A stretch of DNA of 64,000 bases, from contig JAVYIG010000066.1 of the NCBI GenBank assembly GCA_035222895.1, positions 358,501 through 422,500 on the forward strand, in the 5' to 3' direction. This document shows, piece by piece, positions 1 through 10,489 of the stretch (positions are counted from its first letter, which is position 1; every line of letters begins with the position of its first letter). This DNA is from Strongylocentrotus droebachiensis (Eukaryota; Echinodermata; Echinoidea; Camarodonta; Strongylocentrotidae). The notes below the pieces were generated by a model, which worked only from the letters and a program-made list of their open reading frames with translations, made no database searches and was not told where the DNA came from. Both the position numbers and the translations under genes were made by a program.

Positions 1-2794
1 ACATGACTTGAGGGGAACATTCTGCACTTCATGTGAACCCATTGGGCCAGACACTCATCTATCTGTTCTTCTACTAAAGACATTACACATCATGAAGTAA
101 CACCATGCCTGTCAATTCATGAGAGAGCTGTCAAAATAATCACTGTTCATGTTCCGTCATTCCAAACTTAATTATGTTCATTTTTTATCATCACAAAGAA
201 ATTTGTGAAATGATTTTGGTAATATACAGGGCCACAAAAGTCACCCTAGGAGTTCTCTTTCGCAGTTGTTTATTTCATCATAGGCCCATACATAAGCTAA
301 AGGGCAACATTCATGAACGGTATGCAAGTTAGTTAGGTAATTTTGAAACCATATATGTGCTGTGTGAAAGAAATGTTCATGCTGCCTTATTGTTTAAAGA
401 TACTATGTCCCTTTTGCAGCCAATATCAAATTCTGTAGAACTTTGCAGGAATTATGAATATGTCATGTATGTCCTATCTGTGAAATTTAAACGTTAGCAG
501 TGTCCTAATATTCAAATTATGCAAGGAAACCTGTTTACTTGCTAGACTTCACTGTCAGACACTATTGAGTGACTGACTGGCTTTTTTTCTTCTTTGGTAA
601 TAACATACACAAAATGAGCTGTATATAAAGAGTACATGAGCATTTGTCTACATCAATACCCACTTCTAGCAATGGCCAAATTTAAACTGATTTAATCTTT
701 GCGCAGCATAAAACGTACAACCATTCGGCACAATGGTCTGAAAATCAGACTATTACTTACTGGCTCCATAGCTCTTAAGTCGATTTGACAACTAATACCA
801 GGTAGTCGTTATTTTCTCATTTAAAGACATTTTCAAGCTCCCTTTTTTTAAGGGAAGTTCTAAATTAGTATTTATCTTTCAAATGCCGTTGGAATTTAAC
901 CTTTTCATTTTTTGGGACTGCAAATGGGACATAGTACCTATAAAGCTTAGGGTAATCAAAGTTGGAAAAAAATTGTCATGCTCATTCAAAATTGATGAAA
1001 GAAAAAGAGAAATGTTCACTCTGCCGTTTTGTTTAAAACTTATTAATCACGGAGAGTGAAAGAAAAAATAGTTGTATCCATAATGAATGCTGTGCTGCAT
1101 ATGGCACAATGTTTTTAAAAGCAATTTTGGAACATAATGAATTTTGCATCTAAGGCAATCGAAAGTAATGTTGCTGTAGCTACTTTGGTAAATGTTATAG
1201 GTAATGAAAAAGAAGAAGAAGAAACAAATACAGTGTGTACTATTGTACTTGTTTTACCCTTTCTCCTACCCGTAGACAAATAAAGGAAATTTCAAAATAG
1301 AAAGCCGAGACTTTGTATATCTCATGCAATTAATTGATTCTCCCCTTACACCAGGAATCATTATATTCAGAATTTACATTTTTCAACAATCTTTTGAAAT
1401 TGAGTATAGCTGTAATACTATGAATTAAAAATCTAATATTGTGTCATGTACACAGATAATGTTGCCAGAACTATAACTGGGGTAATGATTTTAAAATACC
1501 TTTGGAAGTGTGAGATATTATATCAATATTGTGATATGCACTATACAAGAGCTGAATATTGTTTATTAAAAACATAATTGTAAAATAGAAAGGGGGAGGG
1601 TCAAATTAAGGATAGAAGTAAATAAACTATGATATTAATCAACCATGAATCAAGAGAATGCATTGCAGCCTCACAGCTATAAAGTATCATAAACCTGATA
1701 TGTACATGTAAGCAAGATGGATACAAGACAAAGACAATGAATTATAGTCTGCCTTGCTTGAAGCCTGTATGTAGCCGTATTTATCTGAGATTTCAAATGT
1801 GGCAAGCAAATTAGTGTCTCCTCGTCATCTCACACCTGACTGGTTGCCGTAGCGCCCAGCAAGCTGAGAATTTGAAATCAGGGCGAGCAAGCAAGAGCTG
1901 TTGAGCGTTCATAGCCAGAGGGGTACCGAGAAGGGGAACGCTATGGAGATACACAAGGAATGTTGTTTTCATGTTGAGAGATACATCTTAAAGTCAGAGG
2001 GGACCCAAGATGTGCTCGCTTGGTCTGTTGGTCTGTAAACATCTCTGCTCATCCAGCAATAGTCCTGAGCTGATTGTATTGAAGCTTGATTAAATCATCA
2101 TATTTCACCCTCTAATCAACTTAAAGGGATTGCCTGCCAGCTGCTGGAGAGAAACTGTTCATATAAGGTGTACTGGGTATTCAACATTTGAATGATTGCG
2201 GATAACATATGAATGAGAAATTTGCCCTGTCCCTTGTTCAGCAGTACAATAACAGAGTACTTTCTCATTCAAGTATTGAAGAATTGCACCTTTTTTCCTC
2301 TCCATTCTATATTAATGGTTTGTCTAGAGGGATGATTTCTTTTTGATGGCATTGCTAGCCAATCGTTTTTAACTTTAAGAAATCTGTTTTACCTTTCCTC
2401 ATCTGGACATCTTTCAACAGATGGTGTAGAATTTCAGAATTATCAGTGCATGAAAGGACAGAATTTTGTATGATTATTGGAACTGCATTTCAGAAACCAC
2501 CCTCTCTAAAATACAGGATAATATTAAAGTCTGTCATGCTGAAAATGTGCTGGTCATCTTTTAGAGTATCCCTGTTACAGTTAAATGACCTAATGGATCT
2601 ATCATGAATCATGATCAATTACAAATCTAATTATTTTCAGAAATTAGAGCAAGGATCAATTGACTACCTAGTATCCTGAATGATACCTAGTAAGATTACC
2701 ATAAATCATGACGCCATTTTGGGGTTTCATGTCTAATCTGGCTCCTCTCTAGAAGGTGTCTATTGGATAGAACCAAATTGCATTGTACTGTAAA
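1..2794. other. Non-coding flank, no gene seen
   Basis: AT-rich sequence without a convincing exon, splice pair or long open frame on either strand. A weak inverted pair is present: TACTATGTCCC near 401 and GGGACATAGTA near 927, about 540 bases apart and both ending in TA, which may be the ends of an old TA-flanked element. A somewhat GC-richer stretch at about 1800-1960 could be a conserved non-coding element, but nothing in the sequence proves it. If the N-terminal exons of the gene at 31 kb lie left of this window, this stretch would be intronic. Confidence 0.5.
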
Positions 2795-3027
2795 TTAAAA
2801 AACAGTAGGGACCTAGGATAGAACCTTGTGGTACACCATGTAATAGAAGAAAAATTGGAGGAATTATTATTATAAACTACATATTGAGATCTATCAGAAA
2901 GATTACTTTCAAACCAAGATGACAGACAAATTTGAGTGTTGTTCTAGTTTCCGAGTGGTGAGTCAACACACCGATTACCGAGCTGGGAGACATTGCCAGG
3001 CATAGCGCCAGGTGGAGGGGCATAAAT
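2795..3027 (-). mobile_element. Degenerate LINE reverse-transcriptase fragment
   Basis: On the minus strand, 2837-2808 reads GVPQGSILGP, the signature of non-LTR reverse transcriptase just before the catalytic motif. Upstream, from 2922, the same strand reads SSWFESNLSDRSQYVVYNNN, the usual block preceding that signature. A one-base frameshift lies between the two, so it is a dead fragment. The whole block at about 2795-3027 recurs inverted at about 39600-39840 inside a hAT-like element. The clade (CR1/L2/jockey-like) is not resolvable by eye. Confidence 0.8.
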
Positions 3028-3113
3028 TGAAACCGTGTATAAACCGCACCCCCGACTTTGAAATTTTTTCGGCGGCAAAAAAGTGCGGTTTATACACCGT
3101 TATATACGGTATG
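3028..3113. repeat. Short hairpin repeat
   Basis: ACCGTGTATAAACCGCAC at 3032-3049 is the inverse of GTGCGGTTTATACACCGT at 3083-3100, with a 33-base loop. It directly abuts the LINE fragment. It looks like a small MITE or the end of one; no target duplication was identified. Confidence 0.6.
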
Positions 3114-3189
3114 ATAAAATTGCCCTTTCCCCTGTTCAGCAGTACAATAACTGTCATTTCCAAAGTTCATCCAACTGCCTATTCATTAA

Positions 3190-3566
3190 AGGGGTCCGGT
3201 AACTTTGTCTCAGATTCTGAAATAAAATTCTGGATTTAGCTCATGATGCAATGATAATTATAAACCTTTAGCTCAGTCAGGAACCCCATGAATTTTACAA
3301 GCCGATCGCCTGTCTGGTTATCAAGATATTTATGATTGGAATTACAAATTTTGAAAACCGTTCGCCTGACGGTTTTCATAACACTACAGTCTATTGTGGA
3401 AAACGAGTATGGTAAAACCGGTCACTCAAAGATTTTTACTTTTTTGAGGCACTTCTTGATCATTTTGAAGCGGGATTTTTTTAGAGCTTCAATATTACAC
3501 CATATCACAGACACTGATAACACGTAGGGCCGTGTATCTCAGATTTAACATTGTTGAACGATCCCT
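3190..3566. mobile_element. TTAA-flanked MITE (piggyBac type), family A copy 1
   Basis: The element is bounded by TTAA at 3186-3189 and 3567-3570 and has inverted ends starting AGGGGTCC and AGGGATCG. TTAA target duplication is the hallmark of piggyBac-type and some Kolobok elements. No coding capacity. An inverted, more diverged copy lies at about 60337-60681. The two share blocks such as the one at 3329-3350 ending in CAAGATATTTATGATTGGAA, and the CATATCACAGACACTGATAA block. Confidence 0.75.
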
Positions 3567-3570
3567 TTAA

Positions 3571-4435
3571 AGGCTTTATATGACTTGAATGGATAATGGT
3601 TGCACCAATCTAATGTTTGATTTTTGAAACCATCTATTTTTAATTTATTTAATCCTTGTCTATCTTTGTTGTTGTTTGAATGCAATTTGCTATTCAATCA
3701 TCTGCTTCCTGTAAATGGTGTTTTCTCTACAATAAGAAGTTGTAGTTGGCGATTGTCCATCGATAATTGGATTTTGCCAGGCAGTATGAGAGGGTTAGGC
3801 TATGTGTTGTATTGGTAATCATTTTTAATTCATACCTGAAATACTCTTCAGTTTACCTTCAGTTTAACTCTTCCATTGTTGTAGGGATTCTAGGAAACAT
3901 CCTAACTACATAGAGACAGTTCATACCTGAATCACTGGAATAATTTTAGGACCCTTGAATACTTTTCAGTAACCACCAATAAAACTTAACACACATTGAC
4001 ATCTCTGGGGTACATTTATCATATTATTAATGAGAAGGGAGTAGAGGAGTACACCCTTACTCTGACTGTGTCTGTAGCTATCAATACTTGAGTCATATAA
4101 TAAATCATGATGATTTATAATCTAACCAGGCTTTGCATCTCTTCAGTGGAATTTTTTTAATGTAAAGGCTCATGAACGTTTTGTGATTAATTGCATTGAT
4201 CAAGTAAAATTTGAAATAAGGCACATTTCAGCATTTTACAGGAGCATATCTCATTTTACTTGCCAACATGCTTTGATGAAAATATAAACACCATATGCTT
4301 GCCACACTAAACAAGTGAGGATTTAGCTGTCACAAATAGGGAATATTAATCATAGCCTGAAGTGTAATTGTACAATTAAATGAAAGCTTGCTACAAAGAA
4401 AAGTATCAAAACAACAAAACAACTGGTTATACTTC
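3571..4435. other. Non-coding stretch
   Basis: No exon, RNA gene or clear repeat is recognised. Open frames are short and have no splice context. Confidence 0.4.
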
Positions 4436-4439
4436 TTAA

Positions 4440-4824
4440 AGATAAACTTTAGTACTGGTAATGCGATTGCATTGTGAAAGAAAAGGTTTGGAAAGGATCA
4501 GAAACAGTTGATCATGTAGCATGTAAGTATTGGTGTGCACTGCAAGGTTCTGGAGTCATCAAAATCATAATAAATTTGACCGAGTCTTGGTAAAGTAACA
4601 AGCACTGTACACAGAAAGCTATATATGGGACAACACACATGGTGTCGGGGCTAGTACCTTGATTTCCTTGTCTTTCTATGCTCATTACTCAGCCAGTATA
4701 CATTTTCTTCCTAAATTGTTTGGCACATGTCATTTATTTGTAATCTTGAACATTCAGTGTAAGTTTCGTTTGATTCTGTGAGAGTTAATTTTTTTTTTTT
4801 TTTTACCAGAACTGGAGTTTATCT
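4440..4824. mobile_element. TTAA-flanked MITE (piggyBac type), family B copy 1
   Basis: TTAA at 4436-4439 and 4825-4828 flanks a 385-base element whose ends read AGATAAACTTTAG and CTGGAGTTTATCT, which are inverted relatives of each other. It carries a T-run near the right end. A second copy in opposite orientation lies in an intron of the CTTNBP2-like gene at 45558-45948, sharing a block of about 190 bases (for example CTTGGTAAAGTAACAAGCAC here). Confidence 0.8.
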
Positions 4825-5160
4825 TTAACTTTCCTTTAAAGTAATCTACATGTATTTAAATCTACAAAGGTCTGAAAGCACAGTATCTCTTTCTACGTTT
4901 TAACTAGTTGATTAAGATTTGTCTTGTTCTCATGCATATTAACAAGAAATATGAAGAAAGAAAAACATCAAAAGCTACTTGCACGGCTCAACTCTCCCTT
5001 TAATTTATTTACATACAAACCTCTGTAAAGGTCTAAAGCATCATCTTGTCTCTTTTTATGTATTAACAAGTTGATTCAGATTACTGTCTTTCTCTCATGC
5101 ATCCCTAAGCCACCATGTAACCTACACTCTTTATATGCATCAAGAGGGAATTTTCTGCCC

Positions 5161-5166
5161 CAATAG
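5161..5166. repeat. Target-site duplication, left copy (CAATAG)
   Basis: CAATAG lies immediately outside the first base of the left inverted terminal repeat (TATGAGGCGCC). The same six bases in the same orientation follow the end of the right repeat at 21798-21803, as expected for a 6-bp target duplication. Confidence 0.8.
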
Positions 5167-5299
5167 TATGAGGCGCCTTTTGTAAACTTATTATTTAGAC
5201 AAATTATATGTTATATAATCATTATTTAACAAATAATAACCATTATTTACATATAATGCAAGAAAATGTACATTTTTATTTGTATATAATTCTTAACAT

Positions 5300-5915
5300 A
5301 TTTTTATTATTTATAAATAATTACAATTCATACTTCATTATTTATAAATAATTACAATTCACACTTTCATTATTTATATATAATGAAAAGCGTATTTCCA
5401 TTATATATATATAATTGCCATTATTTATAAATAATTACAATTCACACTTTCATTATTTATATATAATGAAAAGCGTATTTCCATTATATAATATATAATG
5501 AAAAGCACATTTCCATTATATAATATATAATGAAAAGCCATTTCCATTATATAATATATAATGAAAAGCGTATTTCCATTATATAATATATAATGAAAAT
5601 CACATTTCCATTATATAATATATAATGAAAAGCGTATTTCCATTATATAATATATAATGAAAAGTACATTCCATTATATAATATATAATGAAAAGCACAT
5701 TTCCATTATATAATATATAATGAAAGGCGTATTTCCATTATATAATATATAATGAAAAGCACGTTTCCATTATATAATATATAATGAACAGCGCATTTCC
5801 ATTATATAATATATAATGAAAAGCACGTTTCCATTATATAATATATAATGAACAGCGCATTTCCATTATATAATATATAATGAAAAGCGCATTTCCATTA
5901 TATATTAAATAATGA
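5300..5915 (+). repeat. 32-bp AT-rich palindromic tandem array (left arm)
   Basis: About fifteen copies of a unit built from TTTCCATTATATAATATATA followed by ATGAAAAGC and one or two variable bases (CG, CA, GT). The core ATTATATAATATATAAT is nearly self-complementary, so single strands could form many small hairpins. The outermost units are variants with ATTATTTATAAATAAT. The period is mostly 32, sometimes 31. Confidence 0.9.
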
Positions 5916-6230
5916 TTGTGTATGCAAATTTAAATGGTTGGTAACGCCCATAATATGAATATTCATGAGCTTGACTGCTATTATTTACCTCTATTCCAGG
6001 CACCTTTCCATTTTGTGTTCTTTGTGCATTCTTATCAGAAATCCTACGTGCGGTAAATAAGTCTCTGTATCACTATTCTCCTTCTTATTTGTATGCAGAT
6101 TTGGGTATAATGATTGATAACTGTAATCACCCTCATTATTTTAATAAGAAATTTTTCTATCTGTGATGGAAGTTATTATGTACGATTGCCTGATCTGAAG
6201 ACAAGACTTTCGCTGCATGCATTTAATGTA

Positions 6231-6282
6231 TGACGTCACCCACACAGAGTGAGGGCTCGAGGTTTTCTTTAAAAGTTTGATG
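6231..6282 (+). promoter_or_regulatory. CRE-like site and possible first exon with start codon (left arm)
   Basis: A perfect TGACGTCA (cAMP-response element core) lies at 6231-6238. Forty bases on, an ATG at 6280-6282 is followed directly by GTGAGTAC, a strong splice-donor match. If used, the ATG would be the last codon of a first exon and would join in phase 0 to the exon-like block at 8659. The right arm has the same arrangement inverted (site 20726-20733, ATG 20684-20682). Transcription is not shown. Confidence 0.3.
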
Positions 6283-7080
6283 GTGAGTACAGCTGTAATT
6301 ACGTTCAAATCTCGTAAATTGAATCATATTTATAAGCATATCTGCTGTAGGTATGAATCTGCTGATTTGTCTGTACATTATGAAGTGGTTTAAAATGGTT
6401 ATATCTGATGAATTTAGGAGTAATGTACACTCGTACTTTTGATTCTTTATTTATCGTCGTGAGAAATATTTCAGCTCGACTGCCATCGTCACTCCTTGAT
6501 CCTTGGCCCAAACTTTCGGGCGAGACCCTCTCTGAAAATTAGATACGAGTAGAGTCTATAGGGTCTATAGGCAGATCACTTCACTAGCGGTAGCTGCATC
6601 GATGATCCAAGCTTTTTGTTACTTTTAGGTCCAACTGTTGAATAAATACTTTCATAGTTGGGTCAGAAGAAAGTTAATAGCTAACACTAAAAAGCATGGT
6701 CACAGTTGACATGAGTTGTGAACAAGCGCCAAAATTTGGACCAGATACTGAGATAGTTAGACGAGTACGAGAGTAGAAAATTTGAGGCCTTGGCCTACAG
6801 ACCAGTAAATAATTGGACTACATGCATGTGAACAGGCGCGGATCCAGGATTTCTTAGGGGGGGGGGCCCAAATTTGAAATTATGCAAGCCAAATATTTGT
6901 ACGTAATAGTGACACCGGTGCGCAGTGGCGAAATGAGCAAAAACGGGGGGGGGGGGGGGGGGGGAGACAAAAAAATCTGCACCACCCCACTCTTACATGC
7001 AGGCCCGGCTAAACGTTTCTCTAAGTAGGTGGGGGGGGGGGGGAGGTATTTACGATCAGGTAGAGCGTTGTGAAATTGGC

Positions 7081-7495
7081 GTGGTGTCTAAGGGCGAAGA
7101 ACCTGCTGGGGTCAAGGGGTGGAACCCCCAGAAGCTCAGCGGTATAGGCATTTAATTACGGTCATATGAGCATATTTTGAAACCTTATTTGTAACATCGG
7201 CAGGACACAAATTAATTGGTGTGGGGTCCAGGGGGCAGAGCCCCCAGAAGCTCAGGGGTTTTATACATTACATTACCTTCAGATGAGCATATTTGTATAC
7301 CTTGCACTGGTTACGAATTGATGTGGGGTTTTTAGGTGATAGATAATGGTCAGATGAGCATCCAGGGGCCTGCCTTATGGCCATTGGTTGGGTTCAGGGG
7401 ACAGAGCCCCGGAAGCTCAGGGGTTTAGGCATTTAATTACGGTCAGATGAACATATTATGATACCTTATTTGTGACACTGGCAGGACACTAATTG
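7081..7495 (+). repeat. Tandem block, about three units (left arm)
   Basis: Three diverged units carry CCCCAGAAGCTCAG or CCCCGGAAGCTCAGG (near 7122, 7238 and 7406), followed by a variant of GGTCAGATGAGCATATT. Spacing varies from about 115 to 170 bases because of indels. The inverse block is at about 19485-19885. No function recognised. Confidence 0.75.
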
Positions 7496-7742
7496 GCATC
7501 ACTATTCTTTCTTTCTTTAAGAATTTGCCATTGTCCCACAAATGCATTAAAAAGTATAATTTATTAAACATTGAGGACAAATCTCAGAAAATTATGTCAT
7601 TTCAGCAACATTTGTAAATCACTGGTAATCACTGGTATCGAATTAGAAATAAACCACGTTTGAATTATATTTGGGGGGGGCATCTGTCACCAGCCCCCTT
7701 CCCCATCAGTACGCCAGTGCCCCTCCCCCCCCCCCCCCCCGA

Positions 7743-8377
7743 TCTACACCTTGTTGGCGGGAAATATTGTAACTGATCTCCCCTACCTTTCTTTCTCTTT
7801 TTTTCTTTCCCTTTCTCTCCTATTTTCCTTTCCTTTCTCTCCTATTTTCCTTTCCTTTCCCTTCCTTATCTCTGTTTTAGGTTTGCTAGGGGGAGGCAAG
7901 GGCCCTTTGGCCCCCCCCCCCCCCTCCCCGATCCACACATTGTTGGCGGGATTAATCGCAACTCCCTTCTTATCACCCTTTTCTTTTCTTTTCTTCTTCC
8001 TCTTTTTTGTTCCCTTTTAGCTCTCTAACCCTTTCCCTTCTCCTTTTTTTTTTTTTTTTTTTTTTGGGGGGGGGAGGGAGGAGAAGGCAAGGGCCTTTCT
8101 TTCCCCCCCCCCCCCCCCGAAACTACAACTTGTTGGCGGGAAAATTGCAACTGATATCCCCCTTCTTTTCTTCTTCCTCTTTTTTCCTTTCCTTTATCCC
8201 CTCTTTACTTTTTTCTTTCTCTTTCCTTCCTTCTCTTTTATTTTTTGATGGGGGGAGGGGGAGAGGTTACAGCTGGGAGGCAAGGCCCTTTCGGTCCCCC
8301 GATCTCCTTCTTTTCCCCCTTTTCTTTTCTTCTTCCTCTTCTTTCTTTCCCTTTCTCTCCTTTTTCCCTTCTTGCCT

Positions 8378-8410
<33 letters not shown>

Positions 8411-8425
8411 GCGGGTGGGGAGGGG
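7743..8425 (+). repeat. Homopyrimidine block, ~190-bp period (left arm)
   Basis: Nearly pure C/T over several hundred bases, punctuated by a short mixed motif CTTGTTGGCGGGAAA or a variant at about 7751, 7939 and 8129, giving a period of 188-190. Each unit has a C-run, a T-run and GGCAAGGGCC. Such mirror-like Pu/Py tracts can form triplex DNA. Apparent open frames here encode only Phe/Ser/Leu/Pro runs and are not genes. Confidence 0.85.
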
Positions 8426-8658
8426 GGGGGGGGGGAGGGCCAAGGCCAAGGTCGAAAGACTGTAGATCAACTAGATCTGGATCAAGAAATTGAATAAAAA
8501 TTTCAATGTTAGATAATGAAGGAGGGCTTTTTTGGTAAAGAGAAAATCCCAATTAACATAGAACAGTAAATTCTGCAAATGCTCAGCAATGTTTAAATGA
8601 TCATGCTCATTTCCTTTTCTTCTAAGAATTAAATTCCCCCCCCCCCTCTCTTTTACAG

Positions 8659-8770
8659 GAAAATGTACAGAGAGACTTGTCGCAGTTAATGCAGTACCAA
8701 ATGCTTGCTTTCTTGGAGTATGTGCTTGAAAAAAGAATGTCCTGGAGAAAACAGACCACCACAAGAGAAG
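8659..8770 (+). CDS. Candidate element-encoded exon, unknown product
   Basis: The acceptor is CTCTCTTTTACAG and the donor GTAAAC. The 112 bases are fully open in phase 0 and encode ENVQRDLSQLMQ followed by an aromatic/leucine-rich segment and MSWRKQTTTRE. Phase 0 fits a join to the ATG at 6280-6282. The exon ends in phase 1, which would suit the block at 14180 but not the frame at 9281. I do not recognise the family. The inverted counterpart at 17877-17986 lacks two bases and is frameshifted in this frame. The open frame may still be chance. Confidence 0.35.
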
Positions 8771-9003
8771 GTAAACATATTTACTTTTGATCTAACTTGA
8801 TCTGTTTAGTTTTTTCAAGTAAAACAAAATTTTGAAATGAGTGAGATCAAGGCCAAGCTGGAGGGGATGCGAAGGGCTGGTTTGAGAAGTATGTATTAAT
8901 GGGATGGCTATGTATGATTCCACATGAGAAAATTTGAGGCCTAGGCCTACAATGTACATGCAAGACATTTTTTATGTTACAACAGAGATACATGTATGAT
9001 GTA

Positions 9004-9185
9004 TACAGTAGGTTTGCGGTTGCACCATGTGTGTGAGAGAGAGAGAGAGGTTTGAGGAGTCCTGATCATGAACAGGACTCTGACTCGGTACCTCCAAGAA
9101 AGATTACCGAGTCAGAGTCCTGTTCAGGACTCCTCAAACCTCTCTCTCTCTCTCACACACATGGTGCAACCGCAAACCTACTGTA
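9004..9185. mobile_element. Hairpin MITE with TA duplication
   Basis: A near-perfect inverted repeat: ACAGTAGGTTTGCGGTTGCA from 9005 returns inverted just before 9185, with GA/TC runs and GGTTTGAGGAGTCCTG in the arms and a very short loop near 9092-9105. Outer bases are TA on both sides (9002-9003 and 9186-9187), as for Tc1/mariner-derived MITEs. It sits in the spacer of the giant element, between the two exon-like blocks. Confidence 0.8.
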
Positions 9186-9280
9186 TATCTACATCACCAT
9201 GCAAGCCGACACTTACAAGCAGCATGTATGATGTAGGTATCAATGTTTTACTTTCATTCTCTTCTCTTTTCATTCAACAG

Positions 9281-9361
9281 ACATACATGAACAGTATGGA
9301 CTATGAAGTTCTACTTAGCCTCTTCAATGAACTGCTGGAGCTGCCCAGTGGAGCTGGAGCT
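9281..9361 (+). CDS. Exon-like block, unknown product
   Basis: A polypyrimidine tract ending TTCATTCAACAG precedes an open 81-base block encoding TYMNSMDYEVLLSLFNELLE and LPSGAGA, followed by GGTCAGT as a possible donor. It looks protein-like and unlike the simple repeats around it. Its open frame does not match the phase of the block ending at 8770, so either another exon intervenes or it is a relic. Function unknown. Confidence 0.25.
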
Positions 9362-9364
9362 GGT

Positions 9365-9881
9365 CAGTTCCCCCCCCCCCCCACTTTTTCAAGTACCCCC
9401 AAAATGCCCCTTTTATGGCCTTTTCACATAGGTAAAGTGCCATATTACTTTGACAAGTTCCCCTATTAATTTGTAAAAGTGCCCCTTCCCCATTTCACCT
9501 CTGATAAGTGCCCCTTATCCTTCGACAAGTTCCCATTATTCTTTGCAATAAGTGTTCATTTTCCATTCTCATAAGTGCCCTTTTTAATCTCTAGACTAGT
9601 ACGAGAAATGCCCCTTTTCACTTTTGATAAGTACCCCCTTCATCTCCGCCCCTATTCAAATCTGAGAGATACTCATTTTACTTTGATAAGTGCCCCTCCC
9701 TTTCCTGATTAGTGCTCTTTTCATCTCTGATTTTGTCTCAGTCTAATAACTGCCACTTTTATTTGACACGTCCCCTGTTCCTTCCTAATAAATGCTCTTT
9801 TTCTGATTATAAGTGCCCCTTACCCTTCTCATAATTACCCCTTTTCATCTCTGATAAGTGCCTTGTTTACTTTAAAGGTAT
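9365..9881 (+). repeat. Degenerate AAGTGCCCC satellite, first segment
   Basis: Irregular repeats of about 25-35 bases around AAGTGCCCCTTTTCATCTCTGAT. The array is interrupted by a TTAA element (9886-10377), resumes at 10382-10489, is interrupted again by a GTCTCGCC element, and continues at about 11090-11310. The order shows that the satellite is older than both insertions. Confidence 0.75.
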
Positions 9882-9885
9882 TACA

Positions 9886-10377
9886 AAGTTTTGGGAAATT
9901 TTGAAAAATGGGTGGATAGTGATTCTTTACAATTTTAATATATTTGGATGCCCCTGTGGATGTATTAAAAACACCAGAAATTTTAGCCCCTAAAACACTT
10001 CTGCTTTCGAGAAAAATTGAATATAAAGATTTACCGGTGCTCCCGGTAAATTTTGATAAATTTCAAATAGCTCCTACGGCCGTACAATGGTAGCTGCGAC
10101 CATGAAAATCTCAGAGTATGTAGTTGTGGTATATAATTTCCGAACGAGAATAGCTAATCAGTCAATTTTAGTCAATAAACATTGTTTTATAGATTAATTA
10201 ATATCTTGACCTTGAGAGGGAGCTATTCAACATAAAGTGTTTATTATTTACAATTTCATAACTTTAGAGTCGATTTCGACCGCGACAACGATCACTGAAT
10301 ATTGTAGGATCGTATATGCTTCCAATATGTTCATTTGAACCAAATTCATGACCCCGTACCAAAACTTTGTATTACCT
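9886..10377. mobile_element. TTAA-flanked MITE (piggyBac type), family C
   Basis: Its ends are AGGTATTACAAAGTTTTGG and the exact inverse CCAAAACTTTGTATTACCT, with TTAA at 9882-9885 and 10378-10381. It is 492 bases long, without a coding frame, and inserted in the AAGTGCCCC satellite. Confidence 0.85.
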
Positions 10378-10381
10378 TTAA

Positions 10382-10489
10382 CATGTGCCTCTTTTTCTTT
10401 TTAATAAGAGCCATGCCCTTCCCCGTTCTCATAATAGCCCCCTTTCACCTCCAATAAATGGCCCTATTAAAATCTGATCTGCACCTCCC
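10382..10489 (+). repeat. AAGTGCCCC satellite, second segment
   Basis: Continuation of the same degenerate array between the family C MITE and the GTCTCGCC element. Confidence 0.6.

Larger units (their letters stand above)
5167..8926 (+). repeat. Left arm of the giant inverted repeat
   Basis: It begins at TATGAGGCGCC and stays inversely homologous to the right arm up to CACATG near 8926. Order of domains: AT-rich 32-bp array to about 5915; unique DNA 5916-7070 with a CRE-like site and a donor; 125-bp class tandem block to about 7490; unique DNA; homopyrimidine block 7743-8420; exon-like block 8659-8770. It is about 330 bases shorter than the right arm, mainly because 18190-18530 on the right has no counterpart here. 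Confidence 0.85.

Noticed and set aside
2209..2272. Short inverted repeat GAATGAGAAA / TTTCTCATTC and a 40-bp block repeated near 3121
   Set aside because: Too short and diverged to define an element. Recorded only as a possible old repeat.
5300..5915. Regular 32-bp repeats resembling a CRISPR array
   Set aside because: Spacers are not unique, units are contiguous near-palindromic satellite copies, and the window is clearly eukaryotic with spliced exons.
6305..6511. 68-codon frame, identical in both arms (also 20453-20659)
   Set aside because: It has no ATG at its start (TTG), no recognised domain and no splice support. Identity follows from the arm duplication, not from protein selection.
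7751..8552. Several overlapping frames rich in Phe/Ser/Leu/Pro or Arg/Glu/Lys
   Set aside because: They are translations of the homopyrimidine/homopurine repeat on both strands.
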